A stretch of 64,000 nucleotides of DNA from Lumbricus rubellus (lineage: Eukaryota > Annelida > Clitellata > Crassiclitellata > Lumbricidae): NCBI GenBank assembly GCA_945859605.1, contig OX243824.1, forward strand, positions 251,831 to 315,830. The letters are read 5' to 3'. Position 1 is the stretch's first letter; each line of letters starts with the position of its first letter. Below are positions 53,059-64,000 of the stretch, in pieces. Position numbers and translations under genes: made by a program. Under the pieces are notes generated by a model. It worked only from the letters and a program-made list of their open reading frames with translations, was not told where the DNA came from and ran no database searches.

Positions 53059-54198
53059 TATCATGCAATTATCCTTTAGGAGTATAGTGAATGAATTATC
53101 AGACATTTTAACTGTGGTTTTGTCATTCAACTCTTGGTGTGTATATCTTGTCACTCGTAGAAACTTGGTTGTAACTTATAAGCCAAAACATGCTTGATGT
53201 AACCCTCATCCGAACAAGCGAAAATCCAACTTCATTTGAACAAAGGGGGCTATGATCGTGTATAGAGCCCAATAGTGCTTTTTATATGCCAATTTTGTAA
53301 TATGATATCAGAATAACTAAAAACAACAATGTATCAGACTGTCTATGCAACATAAATCATTTTTATAATAAATGTAAAACTAAATGTTTAGTTACATTAA
53401 TTGTGACGGTTTGTCATACATGTTTCATCGACTGAATAATTGTATATCTTTAAAAATTGGAAATCAAATGAATAAAATTCATAATTCTTGTATAAATTCG
53501 TACCAAATGTTGTTATGTTGAAAGTCTACCTACAGCATCTACCCTCATCACCTACATGTACATTCCGCTACTACTGACTCCTTGCATTCATCCTCGCTGT
53601 CTTTTAGCTGATGCAGAACAGTGTTGGACTGGCATTTATTCCATGCTTCTGCATCCGTAGATTGCAATCGACTTTTGCTGTCTGTAATTATTTTTGCTGG
53701 CTTGGCTTTCAAGTGTTTGAATGTTTAACGCTGTTTTGTACTGGCGACACACACGAACACACGCACGCACACGCACATTAATTAATTCATTCATTCATGC
53801 ATTCATTCATATCGGAAATTTATACAGCGCCGCTTCAGGGTTAACCTACTATTTGGAATCGCTGTCGACCAAACTCTGCTATGATACTATAGCCATAGTA
53901 ATAAATTATTGTCCCCTAAAAATAACAGTTAATTTAGTACCTTAAAGAATACAAAGAATTATATCGTAGTCAGTATAACATACGCAATTTTTAATTCATA
54001 TATAATTATTAGGCCTACTATAAAATTATATGAAGCTATAAATTCACGGTGTGTGAGTGGACCTAATCAACTCTGTGTAACACGCAGTGCTCAATACGAA
54101 ACAAATACATTACGTATTATTTTTAACCAAAATGATATGACATAGACGCAACTTTTTCGAATTTACAATGATTGAAGATTCTCTTGGACAATAATAAT
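53059..54198 (+). other. 3' flank of copy C with AATAAA at 53471
   Basis: The first roughly 285 bp are essentially identical to the flank of copy D (61734-62018). It includes the unoccupied TTAA near 53728 and the CATT/L2-type end at 53770-53860. Confidence 0.55.
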
Positions 54199-55764
54199 CA
54201 GGGGCGGATCCAGGATTTCTGGTTAGAGGGGGCGTAATTACTACCAATCCAAACCCGTAAATATATATATGAGTGGCGGCGCCAGGATCTCAGGTTGGGG
54301 GGCTGAAGCCAACTAGGCCTATAAAAAAAAAATTATGGAGCGCCGAAGGCGCGAAGCTGCGAGTGCCGAAGGCACGAAACCCATACCGACTAGGGGGTCT
54401 GGGGGAGCGTCGTAAGCTCCCCCAGCGGGGTCTGGGGCGGAGCCCCAGTTACCGACGCATTTTTTTAGCTCTGTTGACCTCAACTAGAGCCATTTTTAGG
54501 CTCTTTTTTGCCAGTTATTTCTGAACGATAAAATCACGAAAACTCAAATAAGAAGTCGTTTTGCAGAGTCGCAGACTAGTGTTAAGTGGCAGAGAGAGTC
54601 GATGTCCGGTAGTCGAGCCCAGTCGCAATTGATGTCTCACATGTGAGTCGATGTATGACCGTCCGCCGCAGTTGAGGTCCGAAAATAAGATAATAATAAT
54701 AACTTTTAAGCCGATACATGGACATTCATTGATTTTGCTTTGGGATGAGGCTGAGTCACATTTAGGGGCTTAACCCCATGACCACTCCCCTGGTGCCGCC
54801 AATGGCATAAGCATCTACACTATAATAATAATTTTTATGGTTGATTTCGTTGCCGTTGGTCATTGTCTAGTTTCCTTATTACGAAGTATAATCCGTTTTA
54901 GACATTTTCAGCTTTTTTTTGGGGGGATGAGACACGTTTAGGGGGGCTTAGCCCCCCTAGCCCTCTCCTGTCGCCGCCACTGATATGTGTGAAATTAGAT
55001 CATGCAAAACTATAATGATCCTTTTAATAGAAAATGTCGTGGAACTTTAAACAAATATATAGTTTCTCATATAAAACCACTGGTGTCCACTGAAGGCTAA
55101 TAGTGAAACGATTATAAATCAGTTATCGGTTTTGGTCATGCAACCCTTGACCCAAAAAGGAAATAATTAAGTGTCACATGCCAGTGGGTTAACAGTGTAA
55201 TTCTCCTTGGATGCTTTCTGGCGTAGACATTGAGATTGTCATCAATGTCTAACTTGATGTCCTTGTGGACAAACAATAAAATGAGTCCTCGTTCATTGTA
55301 CTTTGGAAACACAACTTCACAAATTGCAGACTAGAATTTGCTCGCTCAACACTGCAAGCCGTGACAGAAGTGAGCAGCAAAATGTGAACTATTGTGGTAA
55401 TATTTGGATACATAATGCAACGGGAGCGGCTGTCAGCGAGGGTGTCCGACAGGGTGCTTGGTGTGCTGTTAGCGTTTCTTCACATCTGCTGCCAAAGCTT
55501 TAACTCTTGATGAAAAGAATTCGGAGAAGGCAGCTCATCATGATAGTAATGAAGTATACCATCAGCAGTGAGTGCGTCGATGTTTTAAACATTAGATGCA
55601 TGGAATGAGACTTACATGTAGACCACGAATTGCTTGCTTTGCAAGATCTCCAAATCGTAGGCTAAATTGCAATTATTTTAGTTTTATGTCAGTTTAGCTT
55701 TAGAACATTTCTGCAGGTTTAGGGGGGGCGTACGCCGGCTCCGCCCCCCCTGAATCCGCGCCTG
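54199..55764. mobile_element. hAT-like non-autonomous element (outer)
   Basis: Inserted into the 3' flank of block C. The ends are CAGGGGCGGATCCAGGATTT on the left and CTGAATCCGCGCCTG on the right (imperfect inverted repeats). It is flanked by 8-bp duplications with one mismatch (ATAATAAT 54191-54198, ATAATTAT 55765-55772). Blocks A (about 8550) and B (about 34510) show the empty site. The 'GGGGCGGATCCAGGATTT' type of end is common to hAT MITEs. No transposase was found. Confidence 0.75.
54272..54981. mobile_element. Nested hAT-like element(s)
   Basis: Inside the outer element, AGTGGCGGCGCCAGG (54272) faces CCTGTCGCCGCCACT (ending 54981), a good inverted repeat, with flanks TATATATG and GATATGTG (a decayed 8-bp duplication). 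A further right-hand end (CCCCTGGTGCCGCCAATGG, about 54785-54805) suggests a third, related insertion or rearrangement. GGAGCGCCGAAGGCGCGAAG and related words near 54335-54440 form small inverted repeats. Confidence 0.6.
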
Positions 55765-55944
55765 ATAATTATGTGCAATTGAACGATGTCAATAGGAACT
55801 CAACTCATTTCACTTGCTGCGCCAACCGATCAAGCATTGTCGATGTTTTGGGAAACATTGTATAAAGGTTGTTGGATAATATTTAAAATCAATAGCACGT
55901 TTTATCTTTACTGTTGTATTCATTGCCTACATATTGTACACATG

Positions 55945-56215
55945 CGTAACACCATGCACTGGCTCCCAGTCAAGCGACGTATTTCCTTCAGGATAGCATC
56001 TCTGGTCTGGCTTTGCTTTCACGGTTGCGGCTCTGCATACCTACCTGAGTGTGCTCTGTCGTCCGGTCTCGGACACAGCAGCTGCTGGCCATCAAACCCT
56101 TCGTTCTTCTGCTAATGGTGAACTTGTGATTCCCTGCGCCAGCACCGCAACTATTATAGGTAGCGTCGTGCATTCTCAATTGGTGTCCCACCCACTTGGA
56201 ATGGACTTCCGTTTT
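55945..56215 (+). mobile_element. L2-like LINE fragment (block C counterpart)
   Basis: TMHWLPVKRRISFRIASLVW is the same post-RT segment as in blocks A and B, with a single copy of the unit amplified in B. The homology to block B stops near 56215. Confidence 0.65.
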
Positions 56216-57837
56216 TACCTCAAAATGTGTGCCAGCGAACCCCCTACAGCTACCTAAAAGGTCAAATTTTTTATTCCATACGGAACAAGTTTGAAATCGA
56301 TAAAGCCTAGGAGGGGTGGATACCACCCCCCCCCCCTTGATAGCCCGAGGGTTAAGTGTTGGGATATGCATGTAGTTAGTCGGGGAAATACTCAATACTG
56401 GTAACGTTATACGAAGAGATTTACAACCAAATGACCGAATGACTAAAAAGGGTCATCTGCTATTTTGGAATGGAAAAATCATAGGTTTTCACGTAATTTT
56501 GACCAACCAACAAAAAAAGGTCAGAAAATTTCGTCGATGAATATGGAAAATTTCGTCGTCCAAAATGTCGCTCCTCGGCGATCGTCTTTCGGACGCTCGT
56601 TAGTCTCCCGAATTTTTAGACCAAGTCTCCGACCATGGTGACTGTCACCACACCAGCCCGTTAAAAAGTGGTCGTGACTGGTGACTGGACACCACCGTCA
56701 CGATAGAACGTTATACCCATGCCAGAGCTGCAGGTGGTAGGGATTAATCGGGATTTTGTGCGTAATTATGTGCTCAGACTTCTTTTGGACTTTGGCGTCA
56801 TTTTGTCAGATCTATTGTTTACAAGGATAAGCTCACTCTAGATAGTGTTATCGCGTATGCACATACGTCGAGTACCAAGCAGCATGAATTTGTTTACTTA
56901 CTATTATAAGATAATATTCAGCACAGTTGCAGACCTTTGCTTATCAATTTGATCGTCTCCAAAGCAAACGCCGTGTACTTTTCGAGGCCTGTTGCTGTTT
57001 AGACTAACGTCACAAGCAATGGATCTAGTTAGCCTACACAGGTAGAAAGAAGTTACATGTAGGACGCGCCATGGTTATAATTCTCTGCCTTTCTAAAATT
57101 TGATAACGGAAAAACCAGCGAAAAAACAATGATGTAGACATAGGCCCACAATAATAAAAGCCACCCGAACACGCAAAAGAGAATCAGTTACATGTACGTG
57201 CTTCACTGGGCACCAGCTTATTCACGAGAGCTGTGTCACGTCAGAAAGGTTGCTGAAAAGAGTAGTCCGAAGTGAATTTTTGCGTCGTAAAATAAAACTT
57301 GGCAGATTTCGAACAGAATTCAGGTTAGTAAATTAGTATACCTAGTCTATCCAAGCCCAAAACATTAAAATGCTAATTGTCGATAATATCTAATGCTACT
57401 CGTGCTGGTAATAATATTATTTTCATCAGGGACAGGGCACTGCGGCACTAGACTATCGGCCTAGACAACGTCATCAACATGCGAGTTCACATAGGCCTAC
57501 GTCAATAATCTACGATGGTATAGGCGTTAGAAATATTAGGAAGTTAGAAAGTGTTATTGGAAACAATAATAAGCATTTATTTATTTATACCTATTCCCGC
57601 TAAAATGACAGCTTTAATCAGAGACAATTGCATTGATACTTCATAAATAAAATCAACATGGATAAGCTATGATACGCTAACGACTTCATTTCTTAACCTC
57701 GGTGTATGAGAGTGGGTTTAATTAAACACGTTACATCACTTTCGTGATTTTTATTAAATGGCATCTCTGTTTCTGATTAGTTCCCTTCTTTCTCGATGGA
57801 AATAGTAGGCCTGAAACGCTTCGCTAGTAACTCGACA
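56216..57837. other. Gene-free stretch; possible piggyBac-type terminus at 56337
   Basis: CCTTGATAGCCCGAGGGTTAA at about 56336-56356 looks like the right end of another TTAA-inserting element related to the MITE at 57842, but I could not find its left end. No gene recognised in the rest. Confidence 0.35.
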
Positions 57838-57841
57838 TTGA

Positions 57842-58315
57842 CCCTCGAGTGCCCAAGGGGGGGGGTCCGACCGGACCCCAGGCCTGTTTTTCCCAGATAA
57901 CTTTTTAAAGGCTATGGATGTGCAAAAATGCTTTTAGGTATTCCTAGACCAACCATTTGGGCACAGAATGGTATATTTTGCGTGAGTATTGTCCCACCCT
58001 GTACCCCACAACCACAGCATATACTAAGGGTACCACAAAATATGCAGCTGATATTCATACAAGCGTATAGGCTTCCTTCGGTAAATAACGCAAGCAAGCA
58101 TAAAATGTGTCACGAGATTATTACTTTACACCAGGTGGTGCGATTGTAGTATAAGATACATAAATCGATTGCAAATGCATTTGGGGTTACATAGAATCAA
58201 CTTCTATTACGATATTCCAATCCCTTCTCAAGAAATTAGCATGAAAACGCTGGGGTCCGCGCGGACCCCTTTCTTGGGCCTTCGTGTACCAAAAAATACA
58301 TTGGGCACTCAAGTG
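57842..58315. mobile_element. piggyBac-type MITE, second copy
   Basis: 474 bp, same family and orientation as 7677-8159: it starts CCCTCGAGTGCCCAAGGGG and ends TTGGGCACTCAAGTG followed by TTAA (58316-58319); the left flank is TTGA (57838-57841). Internal GGTCCGACCGGACCCC near the left end and GTCCGCGCGGACCCC near the right end are small palindromes. Confidence 0.85.
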
Positions 58316-58880
58316 TTAATCAGTTAACTATGGAAACGAATTATCTACACTAGCTCTATGCCAGCATATGTTACAAAATACCATGTCTCCTTTGATTCAA
58401 TATACAGGGCTCTTTCAAGGATTGTTTGGAACTGCACAACTGCTTCTTTCTCTTGCTGTCCTCCAAGGAAAATCCAATCGGAGCTATGGCCTTTTAAAAA
58501 CCAGTTTTCACTGCACATAAGTGTTTCTACAACTGCACGTGTCCGTTTTGAACTGCACATTTTTGAACAAAAACCGGAACCATTGACTTGACAATCCTTG
58601 ATTCAAGCCTTGTTAGCAGATAGAAACGAGTCAGTAGATAATCGATCAATTGAACTACAACATGTCCAATAATATTATTTATCAAAGTGTGAATTCATCT
58701 TAGAACTTAGAGGAACTCTGTAGACTTTAGAGTTGTACATATTCGACAAAACAATCCACTGTATTTACTAACCACGTAATTATCACAACTATCTGGTTAA
58801 TCTGGTTTGTACTAAACGAATAGGCTATAGGCTACATGATAGGCCTAAGGGTTAGACCTACATACAAGTCCCATACTTAT
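58316..58880. other. Gene-free stretch upstream of copy D
   Basis: No match to the 5' flanks of copies A-C until about 58885, so copy D carries only about 50 bp of family 5' flank. Confidence 0.45.
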
Positions 58881-58932
58881 ACCTACAGTCGCTTTCGTTT
58901 TATTGATTGCTCTAGGTTGTTGCTGGACCGAA

Positions 58933-61733
58933 ATGGAAGATATAGTATCGAAGTTTCTTGTCAGCACTTGTCGTATGAGTGGAAAATTCAACCTAAATGG
59001 CGAGTCTAATTTTTTTTCATTCCGTTGGTATTGAACCAGTGCAGAGGAGTGAACAATACATGTACTGTGTGCGGTAGCCAGGCCGAGTTCTTTATTCAGC
59101 CTGTTAGACCTTGTATCGACGACATTGACATCATGTGCACCGTTGATAACCACTTAGTATCAGACTCTTATGGATGTGAAATTCCGCAACGATTTGGCGA
59201 TCTCTGTGATCAAATTGCATATACTCAACTTGAATATTACGAACAAAATCCCTCATTCGTTCGATTGTCAGACTCAATCATTGGAACTTATGACTGGAGT
59301 TTAGAGGAATATAAATTCATAAACATGCCTATCTTGGGTTACAAGCAGCGTACAACTAACGTAGTAGGAATTATCAAGCATAGCTCAGTGCTTTCCATCG
59401 TCAACGGAAATGTGACTGAGTTAGATGAAACATTTAAAAGTATGCTTACTGCAAATGGACCAGCAATGAAATACACAATTCCCGTGTTAGACAGAACAGA
59501 AGACGTAGTCTGTTCATTGCGTTGTCCAAACTGGCCACTGGCAGCTGAAGAATGGCCGAATCGAAGAAGATGCAATGGATGGCCAAGCAATGGAATAATA
59601 GGCAAAGTGGTGCGTGAGGGATGCGACGTTGTTCCAATCACACATCGTGACATGCACGAAGAATCGAATCAATGGAGATTGTCATTTTCACGAGCAGAGG
59701 TTATTCTGATTCAGAGTTGGACTCCAACTCAACAACTCGTCTACCACTTGCTCCGTTTCTTTGCTAAGAGAGAAATTATCCGAAAGAATTGTCCAAAAAC
59801 GGACGAGGTCGTATGCACTTACCATCTGAAGACGCTGATGTTGTGGTCCTGCGAAAAGGAATCAACAGAATGGTGGCAGACGTCCAGTGTTGTGTCAATT
59901 TGCTGCAAGGTTCTTGGAAAACTGTGCGAATGTTTGAAGCACAAACACTGTCCAAACTACTTTATCTCAGCATCAAATCTTTTGGGTCATAAATTGAATA
60001 ATGAAATTTTACACCACACAATCAAAACTGTTGATGATTTTAACGATGCAGACAAAATGAGTCGATGGTTTGTTGCTCATTATATTCTACCAGTTTACCA
60101 GAAATTATGTAATGAAAACGACAATCTTCCAAAAAAGGTGACGCTTGAGAGATGCAGGAAAGCCGTTTGTGACTATCAAGAGAAGCGCCAAGTAAATGAT
60201 TTAGATATTACAATACTCAGGTGTGCACAAAAGTGCATTATGGCTCTAGAGTTTTCTTATAGCTTGCAACGGGCGGGCAGGCATACATTCACAGTAGGAG
60301 ACATCGAAGAGCCTTTGAAATGGCTCATAGATGCGAATGCTATTTCCAAGATATACAATACTCTCGCAGATTATATGAAAGCATTGATATTGTTCCACAT
60401 GTCACAGTTCATACTCTCCTCCGAATTGCAGTGCGATGTTGAATTCCTGTTTGATATCTGGTTTCATATAATAAAACAATCTCATATTGTTGAAATCTCA
60501 TATTCTGCGATGTCACTTCATATTTTAAACAGAAGCATGTTCTATTTCAATCGCGCTGAACAAATTTTGAAACATTTAGCATTCAGTTATTCAAAGAACG
60601 AGAGTTGCTTTGTCAGAATGGTTTCTATGTTGAACCTTCAATCGTCACTCAGTTCCCAAGACATATCTTCAAGCAAAACTGAGGCTGCAGCTCGAGTCTA
60701 CCTAGCTGCACTGTTTTCTTTCATTGGCTACAGTCAATGTGCGGTGCATTTGTGCTCTCAAGTTGCAACGAGTCCTAAAGAGAACGACCAATGTCGTGAA
60801 ATTCGCAAATTAAAAGTTAGCAGTTTGCTATTCATGGATGATGTGGCAAGAATTGCAGGTTTTCTTCTACTACGTAGAAACATTCTTCGAATTCCAACCA
60901 AAGGCATTTTATTGATAAGTGCTGATCTGTTTGTGCGCTACATGCTTATTCAATGCAGCCCCGAAAGCCTGTTAATAAATAAAGATACGTTTGGTGTGTC
61001 TTTACTATTTGAGGCAGACTGTTGCCTTGCTGCTATGATGCGATATTATAGGTCTAGGAAGATCCCAAAAATCCTCATCTACTATCGGTGCACAGAAGAA
61101 TCAGCAACAGATATCGTGCTACCTGGAAGCACTGATATAGCTGAAGCGCTAATAAGAATTTCTACTGATTACATGACACGGTTTTATGCTTCACTTTCAG
61201 CAGAGTTTGGAGCCAGTTTCAACTTAGCGTCATGCTACGAAGCTCTTAGTCTGTATCGATGTCGCAGATATGAAGATGTAATACATCTGTGTGAAAAGTT
61301 GCTGGAAGAGTCTGATCAGGATCGTGACTCAGACTTAGAAGAGTTTCAGTTTCTTAATGTAAATATTAACTTGTACTTTATGGCATATTTTGATGAAGAC
61401 ATTCAGGCTTTGGTCGGATTTCAACTGCTCGTTTTGCGTTTGACACTGATGCAGCGCTGCGACTATAGCAAAAGGTTGAAAGGTGTTAAATTTCTTCATC
61501 ACGGCACGCAGTTATTTTATTATGGAACACACTATGGTGCATTCAAGCCCATATTAAGAAGACAATTTCTGGGAAATTATTTAAAACTGCGATGTTTGTT
61601 AGACCTCGGATTTCCATTGTTTGAGGTGAAAGCGGCTTTTCGATGTTTGAAAAGTCGTTTTCTATTTGAACACACGTTGTGGCATTTTATGCGCAAAAAA
61701 ATTGCCAGATGTTATCAAAAATTATTGTTTTAA
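58933..61733 (+). pseudogene. Mab-21/cGAS-like receptor, copy D (N-terminal frameshift)
   Basis: The conserved MEDI start is at 58933, but a T-run near 59010-59018 is one base short relative to B, which shifts the frame around codon 27. The remaining frame (from 59025 on, about 900 codons) is fully open. Downstream all hallmarks are present: CGSQAEFF, DDIDIM, EDVVCSLRCPNWP and WRLSFSRAE. From about 60785 the coding sequence and its 3' flank are almost identical to copy C. A homopolymer indel is a typical sequencing or assembly error, so this could be a working gene; as given, the protein cannot start at MEDI. It lacks its own AATAAA because its 3' flank is cut at about 62018; the next one is at 63362, beyond copy E. 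Confidence 0.82.
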
Positions 61734-62017
61734 TATCATGCAATTATCCTTTAGGAGTATAGTGAATGAATTATCAGACATTTTAACTGTGGTTTTGTCA
61801 TTCAACTCTTGGTGTGTATATCTTGTCACTCGTAGAAACTTGGTTGTAACTTATAAGCCAAAACATGCTTGATGTAACCCTCATCCGAACAAGCGAAAAT
61901 CCAACTTCATTTGAACAAAGGGGGCTATGATCGTGTATAGAGCCCAATAGTGCTTTTTATATGCCAATTTTGTAATATGATATCAGAATAACTAAAAACA
62001 ACAATGTATCAGACTGT

Positions 62018-62946
62018 TTATGCAGTTTACTATTCATGGAAATGTGGCAAGAATCGCAGGTTTTCTTCTACTACGTAGAAATATTCTTCGAATTCCAACC
62101 AAAGGCATTTTATTGATAAGTACTGATCTGTTTGTGCGCTACCTGCTTATTCAATGCAGCCCGGAAAGACTGATAGTTAATGATACGCTTGATGTGTCTT
62201 TACAATTTGAGGCAGACTGTTGCCTTGCTGCTATGATGAGGTATAAGAGGCCTAGTAAGATCCCAAAAATCCTCATCTACTCTCGGTGCAACGAAGAATC
62301 AGCAACAGATATCGTCCTACCTGGAAGGACTGATATATCAGAAGCACTGATAAGAATTTCTACTGATTACATGACACGTTTTTATGCTTCACTTTCAGCA
62401 GAGTTTGGAGCCGGTTTCAACTTGGCGCCATGCTACGAAGCTCTCAGTCTTTATTTATGTCGCAGATATGAAGATGTAATACATCTGTGTGAAAAGTTGT
62501 TGGAAGTGTCTGATCCTGATCGTGACTCAGACTTAGAAGAGTTTCAGTTTCTTAATGTAAATATCAACTTGTGCTTTATTGCATATTTTGATGAAGATAT
62601 TCAGGCTTTGGTCGGATTTCAACTGCTGGTTTTACGTTTGACACTGATGCAGTGTGATGTCTTTGAGAATAATATGCTCAACGATAACAACAAATGGATG
62701 AAAGATTTTCAATTGAAAGATCGCGGCACACAATTCTTTTATTATGGAACACACTATGATGCATTCAAGCCCATATTAAGAAGACAATTTCTGGGAAATT
62801 ACTTAAAACTGCGATGTTTGTTAGACCTCGAATTTCCATTGTTTGAGGTGAAAGCGGCTTTTCAATGTTTGGAAAGTCGTTTTCTATTTGAACACACGTT
62901 GTTGCATTTCATGCACAAAAAAATTGCCAGGTGTTATCAGATATGA
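62018..62946 (+). pseudogene. Mab-21-like C-terminal fragment, copy E
   Basis: Only the last third of the gene (about 300 codons) remains, joined directly to the truncated 3' flank of copy D. The frame opens from ARIAGFLLLRRN to the end RCYQI. A one-base loss next to the joint (ATGGAAATG versus ATGGATGATG) is also present. It lacks the catalytic nucleotidyltransferase part. The closest relative is copy A: both share EVSDPDRDSDLEEFQFLNV and NMLNDNNKWMKDFQLKDRG. It has a normal 3' flank with AATAAA at 63362. Confidence 0.85.
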
Positions 62947-64000
62947 TGGTACTAATATCATGCACTTGTAGTATAGTGAATGAGTTATCAGACATTTTAG
63001 TTGTCGTTTTGTCATTCAACTCTTGGTGTGTAGCCTATATCTTGTCACTCGTAGTTAACTTGGCTGTAACTTATAAGCCAAAACATGCTCGATATTAACC
63101 CTCATTCGAACAAGCGAAAATCCAACTTAATTTGAACAAAAGTCTGATCATGGGTAGAGCCCAATAGTGCTTTTTATATGCCAATTTTGTAAGATGATAT
63201 CAGAATAACTAAAAACAACAATGTATCAGACTGTCTATGCAACATAAATTATTTTTATAATAAATGTAAAACTAAATGTTTAGTAACATTAATTGTGACG
63301 GTTTGTCATATCGATTAGATAATATCTACTGTACACATCTATAAAATTTGGAAATCAAATGAATAAATCATAATTCTTGTATAAATTCGTACCAAATGTT
63401 GTTATGTTAAAAGTCTACCTACAGCATCTACCCTCGGCACCTACACTCCGCTACTACTGAGTACTGACTCATTGCATTCATCATCGCTGTCCTTAGCTGA
63501 TGCAGAACAGTGTTGGACTGGCATTCATTCCATGCTGCTGCACCCGTAGATTGGAATCGACTTTTGCTGTCTGTACTTATTTTTCTGGCTTGGCTTTCAA
63601 GTGTTTGAATATTTAACGCTGTTTTCTATTGGCGACACACACAAATACACGAACACACGCATACGCACGCACGCACACGCACATTCATTCATTCATTCAT
63701 TCATGTCGGAAATTTATAAAGCGCCGCTTCAGGGTTACTAGTCAGAAGCGCTGTCGACCAAACTCTGTTATGATACGATAATAATAATTATTGTCCCCTA
63801 AAAGAACAGTTAATTTAGTAGGCCTACCTTATACTAATAGGAAATCTTAGACAGTATATTAACATGCGCAATTTTTAATTTACATATTACTATGAAGCTA
63901 TAAATTCACGGTGTGTAAGTGGACTCTTGTGTTACACGCAGTGCTCACTACGAAACAAATGCATTACGATACGATACATTAATGCAATAAAATGCGTATT
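62947..64000 (+). other. 3' flank of copy E
   Basis: Same order as the flanks of A-C: AATAAA (63362), unoccupied TTAA (about 63618), CA/CATT microsatellite and L2-type end (63640-63760), then the GTTACACGCAGTGCTCA repeat (about 63935). It runs off the window. Confidence 0.55.

Overview
This window is eukaryotic, repeat-rich and AT-rich. It looks like a marine invertebrate genome, most likely a deuterostome such as an echinoderm. The supporting signs are a tandem family of Mab-21/cGAS-like genes, CR1- and L2-like LINEs with GATTT or GAAT tails, tRNA-derived SINEs, a sea-urchin-TU-like foldback element, and frequent TAGGCCTA and TACATGTA palindromes. The species is an inference; nothing here fixes it.

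The main gene content is five plus-strand copies of one large (about 935 aa), intronless Mab-21-domain protein: A (4171-6975, one nonsense codon), B (30627-33440, intact), C (50251-53058, intact), D (58933-61733, one-base frameshift near the start) and E (62020-62946, 3' fragment). Intact copies keep the nucleotidyltransferase signature (GS, then DxD, then a third Asp just before the C-P-x-W-P motif), so they are candidate cGAS-like receptors (cGLRs). They also carry an uncharacterised C-terminal extension of about 600 residues. The copies duplicated at DNA level together with their flanks: A and B sit in matching blocks of about 8-12 kb bounded by the same direct repeat, while C, D and E carry shorter 5' flanks or none. 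C and D are almost identical only over the 3' third plus downstream flank, and A and E only over the 3' end. This is the signature of gene conversion or unequal exchange.

The rest is mobile DNA and relics. 1-2340: LINE fragments. 7677-8159 and 57842-58315: a TTAA-inserting piggyBac-type MITE. 8951-11759: a CR1-like LINE with a frameshifted reverse transcriptase and a long CTT tract. 13.6, 17.5 and 23.2 kb: three tRNA-type SINEs. 18402-19057: two exons of a KIF21-like kinesin motor, cut off by repeat sequence. 20521-22200: two LTRs sitting in GTAT microsatellite. 26610-27409: an 800-bp element with perfect 8-bp target duplications. 36748-44234: a 7.5-kb foldback element with nearly identical arms of about 3.7 kb. 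44628-45012: a hAT MITE. 54199-55764: nested hAT-like elements.

Functionally, only copies B and C look able to make full proteins. The array reads as a birth-and-death innate-sensor cluster, with repeats providing the substrate for rearrangement. No tRNA, rRNA, CRISPR or bacterial-type operon was seen.
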